From positions 1 through 23,842 of the forward strand of contig JAHHRK010000011.1 of the NCBI GenBank assembly GCA_020025795.1: a stretch of DNA of 23,842 nt, read 5' to 3'. Every line of letters begins with the position of its first letter. The first letter of the stretch is position 1. The position numbers were made by a program, and so were the translations under genes. The stretch comes from Faecalibacterium sp. (GTDB taxonomy: Bacteria; Bacillota; Clostridia; Oscillospirales; Ruminococcaceae). The notes under the pieces were generated by a model that was given only the letters and a program-made list of their open reading frames with translations, was not told where the DNA came from and did no database searches. Of the stretch, positions 22,703 to 23,842 are shown piece by piece.

Positions 22703-22731
22703 ATTTTACCATATTTTACCAATTATCGCAA
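22703..22731 (-). promoter_or_regulatory. Putative spo0A promoter
   Basis: On the minus strand TTGCGA (22726-22731) and TAAAAT (22703-22708) are 17 nt apart, and the -10 lies 38 nt before the ATG. The match is 4/6 and 5/6 to consensus. The -10 lies inside one copy of the repeated TGGTAAAA motif. Confidence 0.55.
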
Positions 22732-22755
22732 TGTCATTTCCAGTTTTTACCAATT
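22704..22755 (-). repeat. Helically phased direct repeats over the spo0A promoter
   Basis: TTTTACCAATT occurs exactly at 22714-22724 and 22745-22755 (31 bp apart). A third, shorter copy TTTTACCA lies at 22704-22711, 10 bp from the first. On the minus strand the motif reads AATTGGTAAAA. Spacings of 10 and 31 bp are close to whole helical turns, as expected for a protein binding one face of DNA. Confidence 0.55.
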
Positions 22756-22859
22756 TTTGGCGTTTCGCACATACATCGTCTATTTTTTATCAGCACTATT
22801 GCTGTACGTTCCGGCAAATCCATACTTTTTTAATGAAAATCCCTGCATTTTTTCTTTTT

Positions 22860-22866
22860 TTCGACA
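22860..22866 (-). promoter_or_regulatory. Candidate 0A box 1
   Basis: TGTCGAA on the minus strand is an exact match to the Spo0A-box consensus TGNCGAA. It lies about 195 bp upstream of the spo0A start. Confidence 0.6.
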
Positions 22867-22896
22867 TCGCAATCCGCTGGTTTTTTCCTCGCAGTT

Positions 22897-22913
22897 TTTG
22901 GCAAAATGCCAAA
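22897..22913. repeat. 17-bp palindrome, possible operator
   Basis: TTTGGCA-AAA-TGCCAAA is a perfect 7-bp inverted repeat with a 3-nt centre. It is compact and not followed by a T-run, so a dimer-binding operator is more likely than a terminator. It lies between 0A boxes 1 and 2. Confidence 0.5.
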
Positions 22914-22954
22914 TCTTTGGCGGGATAACTTGATATTTTTACCTTTTGCGTTTC

Positions 22955-22969
22955 CGAATGCATTCGTCA
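22955..22969 (-). promoter_or_regulatory. Candidate 0A box 2 within a palindrome
   Basis: TGACGAA on the minus strand (22963-22969) matches TGNCGAA. It overlaps a perfect 12-bp palindrome CGAATGCATTCG (22955-22966), so an imperfect box (TTCCGAA) faces it on the other strand. Confidence 0.5.
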
Positions 22970-22992
22970 AAAAAATCATACTTTATCCCATT

Positions 22993-22999
22993 TTCGACA
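22993..22999 (-). promoter_or_regulatory. Candidate 0A box 3
   Basis: TGTCGAA on the minus strand, exact consensus, with the A-rich 3' context typical of strong boxes. It lies about 330 bp from the spo0A start and about 75 bp upstream of the purC -35. Confidence 0.6.
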
Positions 23000-23068
23000 A
23001 AAACATTTTATGCAATTCAAAGAATTCACAGCACATACGAAATTTGGCTTTCAAACCGCATTTATGAA

Positions 23069-23097
23069 TTGTAACCGCTGAAAAAGTGTGGTACAGT
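23069..23097 (+). promoter_or_regulatory. Putative purC promoter
   Basis: TTGTAA (23069-23074) and TACAGT (23092-23097) are 17 nt apart (4/6 each), giving a leader of about 60 nt before the ATG at 23165. The ribosome-binding site is GGAAGGAAG. Confidence 0.5.
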
Positions 23098-23164
23098 ATT
23101 CCTCGGTAAGGCGCTTTATTGCCACTGATACAAACTTGTGTTATTAGGGAAGGAAGTCTGCATT

Positions 23165-23842
23165 ATGAAGAAATTGTACGAAGGCAAGACTAAAGACGTT
23201 TTCGAGCTGGAGAACGGCAATGTGCTTCTGAAGTTTAAGGACGACTGCACCGGCAAAGACGGTGTGTTTGATCCCGGTGAGAACAGTGTCGGTCTGACGA
23301 TCGAGGGTATCGGCAAAGCAAACCTGCAGACCTCTGTTCTGTACTTTGAGCTGCTGAAGAAGGCAGGCATCAAGACCCATTACGTAAGCGCTGACGTTGA
23401 CAACGCAACGATGGAAGTTCTGCCCGCTACTGTGTTCGGCCACGGCCTGGAAGTTATCTGCCGCCTGGTTGCTACCGGCAGCTTCATCCGTCGCTACGGC
23501 GAGTACATCGAAGATGGCACTCCGCTGGAGGGTGGCTACGTTGAGTGCACCTTCAAGAACGACGAAAAGGGCGATCCCCTGGTTACCGGCGAAGGCCTGG
23601 CAGCTCTGGGCATCATGACTCCCGAGCAGTTCGAGAGCATGAAGGAGCAGACCCTGAAGATCACCAAGATCGTTGCTGACGACCTGAAGTCCATTGGCCT
23701 GGATCTGTGGGACATCAAGTTCGAGTTCGGCTACAACAACGGCGAAGTAATCCTGATCGACGAGATCGCTTCCGGCAACATGCGCGTCTACAAGGACGGC
23801 AAGATCGTTGAGCCCGTTGAGCTGACCCGCCTGATCCTGAAC
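23165..23842 (+). CDS. purC: SAICAR synthase PurC, 3' truncated by the window end
   Basis: The frame is open from the ATG at 23165 to the last base (226 residues), so the C-terminus is missing. It opens with MKKLYEGKTKDVFEL, the classic PurC N-terminus with the KxK substrate loop. VLLKFKDD, TGKDGVFDPG, VICRLVATGSFIRRYG and the ATP-binding/catalytic LIDEIASGNMRVYKDG follow. The last differs from the B. subtilis-type motif and matches the variant form seen in Clostridia. PurC joins CAIR and aspartate with ATP in step 8 of de novo purine synthesis. Codon use is strongly biased towards C/G-ending codons (AAG, CTG, GGC, ATC), suggesting high expression. It is divergent from spo0A across the shared control region. 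Confidence 0.95.
   Translation, partial: MKKLYEGKTKDVFELENGNVLLKFKDDCTGKDGVFDPGENSVGLTIEGIGKANLQTSVLYFELLKKAGIKTHYVSADVDNATMEVLPATVFGHGLEVICRLVATGSFIRRYGEYIEDGTPLEGGYVECTFKNDEKGDPLVTGEGLAALGIMTPEQFESMKEQTLKITKIVADDLKSIGLDLWDIKFEFGYNNGEVILIDEIASGNMRVYKDGKIVEPVELTRLILN

Larger units (their letters stand above)
22665..23164. other. AT-rich divergent control region between spo0A (-) and purC (+)
   Basis: This 500-bp stretch without a supportable gene is much richer in A and T than its surroundings. It contains a spo0A promoter (22703-22731), an 11-bp direct repeat with a third partial copy (22704-22755), three 0A boxes (22860, 22963, 22993), two palindromes (22897-22913, 22955-22966) and the purC promoter (23069-23097). 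I found no convincing sigma-H promoter and no riboswitch motif that I recognise. Confidence 0.75.

Noticed and set aside
22215..22928. Plus-strand frame of 237 codons through spo0A and its upstream region
   Set aside because: Antisense to spo0A, rich in Phe and His, crosses a promoter region and lacks a ribosome-binding site.
22861..23030. Sigma-H promoter for spo0A near the 0A boxes
   Set aside because: AGGA-like and GAAT-like strings occur, but none with the right spacing and sequence together.
22665..23164. Purine riboswitch in front of purC
   Set aside because: The conserved purine-aptamer core is not visible, and the predicted leader of about 60 nt is too short for aptamer plus expression platform.
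1..23842. CRISPR array, insertion sequence, prophage or tRNA genes
   Set aside because: No regularly spaced repeats, transposase or integrase motifs, or tRNA-like cloverleaf sequences were seen by eye. A tRNA scan could not be run.

Overview
The window looks like a piece of chromosome from a Gram-positive Clostridia, most likely Oscillospiraceae/Ruminococcaceae (Faecalibacterium, Subdoligranulum or Gemmiger type). The reasons are a full-length Spo0A with its DNA-binding domain, the mazG / hup / rqcP (yabO) / yabP / yabQ / divIC / S1 (yabR) gene order known from Firmicutes, the recJ / rel / dtd / metallo-hydrolase / hemZ order common in Clostridia, an ispDF fusion and cdaA-cdaR. GC content is moderate to high in genes and low in the two long intergenic regions. 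Genus assignment is inference. I see no mobile element, rRNA, tRNA, CRISPR or phage gene. This is core genome.

Layout. Bases 1-582 hold the 3' part of a PflX-like radical SAM gene (+), which converges on the minus-strand genes at a bidirectional terminator (625-665). From 4948 down to 676 (all minus) runs a housekeeping and sporulation cluster: mazG, hup, rqcP, yabP, yabQ, divIC, an S1-domain protein and an RlmL-like rRNA methyltransferase. A recognisable promoter precedes mazG. Several intergenic hairpins sit just upstream of the next gene's Shine-Dalgarno sequence. A lone coiled-coil/zinc-ribbon gene follows (5122-5589) with its own promoter and terminator.

From 19974 down to 5709 lies one 14-kb run of eleven minus-strand genes with gaps of at most 68 bp: ispDF, cdaA, cdaR, a COG2509 flavoprotein, an XpaC-type membrane protein, recJ, rel, dtd, an MBL hydrolase, hemZ and a nucleoside kinase. 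The only good promoter I can see for it is at 20021-20049. The run places the c-di-AMP synthase with its regulator and the (p)ppGpp synthetase/hydrolase in one co-directional block, together with isoprenoid precursor synthesis, DNA repair, tRNA proofreading and haem synthesis. A CPA2-type cation/proton antiporter is transcribed divergently from it (20440-21711).

Bases 21727-21820 hold two back-to-back terminators between the antiporter and spo0A. The 500-bp AT-rich space between spo0A (minus) and purC (plus, cut by the window end) is the richest regulatory stretch. It has three candidate 0A boxes, an 11-bp direct repeat with a third partial copy over the spo0A promoter, two palindromes, and a promoter for each gene.

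I did not find a clearly new defence or metabolic system. The most useful leads are the regulatory architecture (spo0A/purC region, hairpins abutting ribosome-binding sites), the internal IspF start inside the ispDF fusion, the second-messenger gene run, and the winged-helix/XpaC membrane protein.
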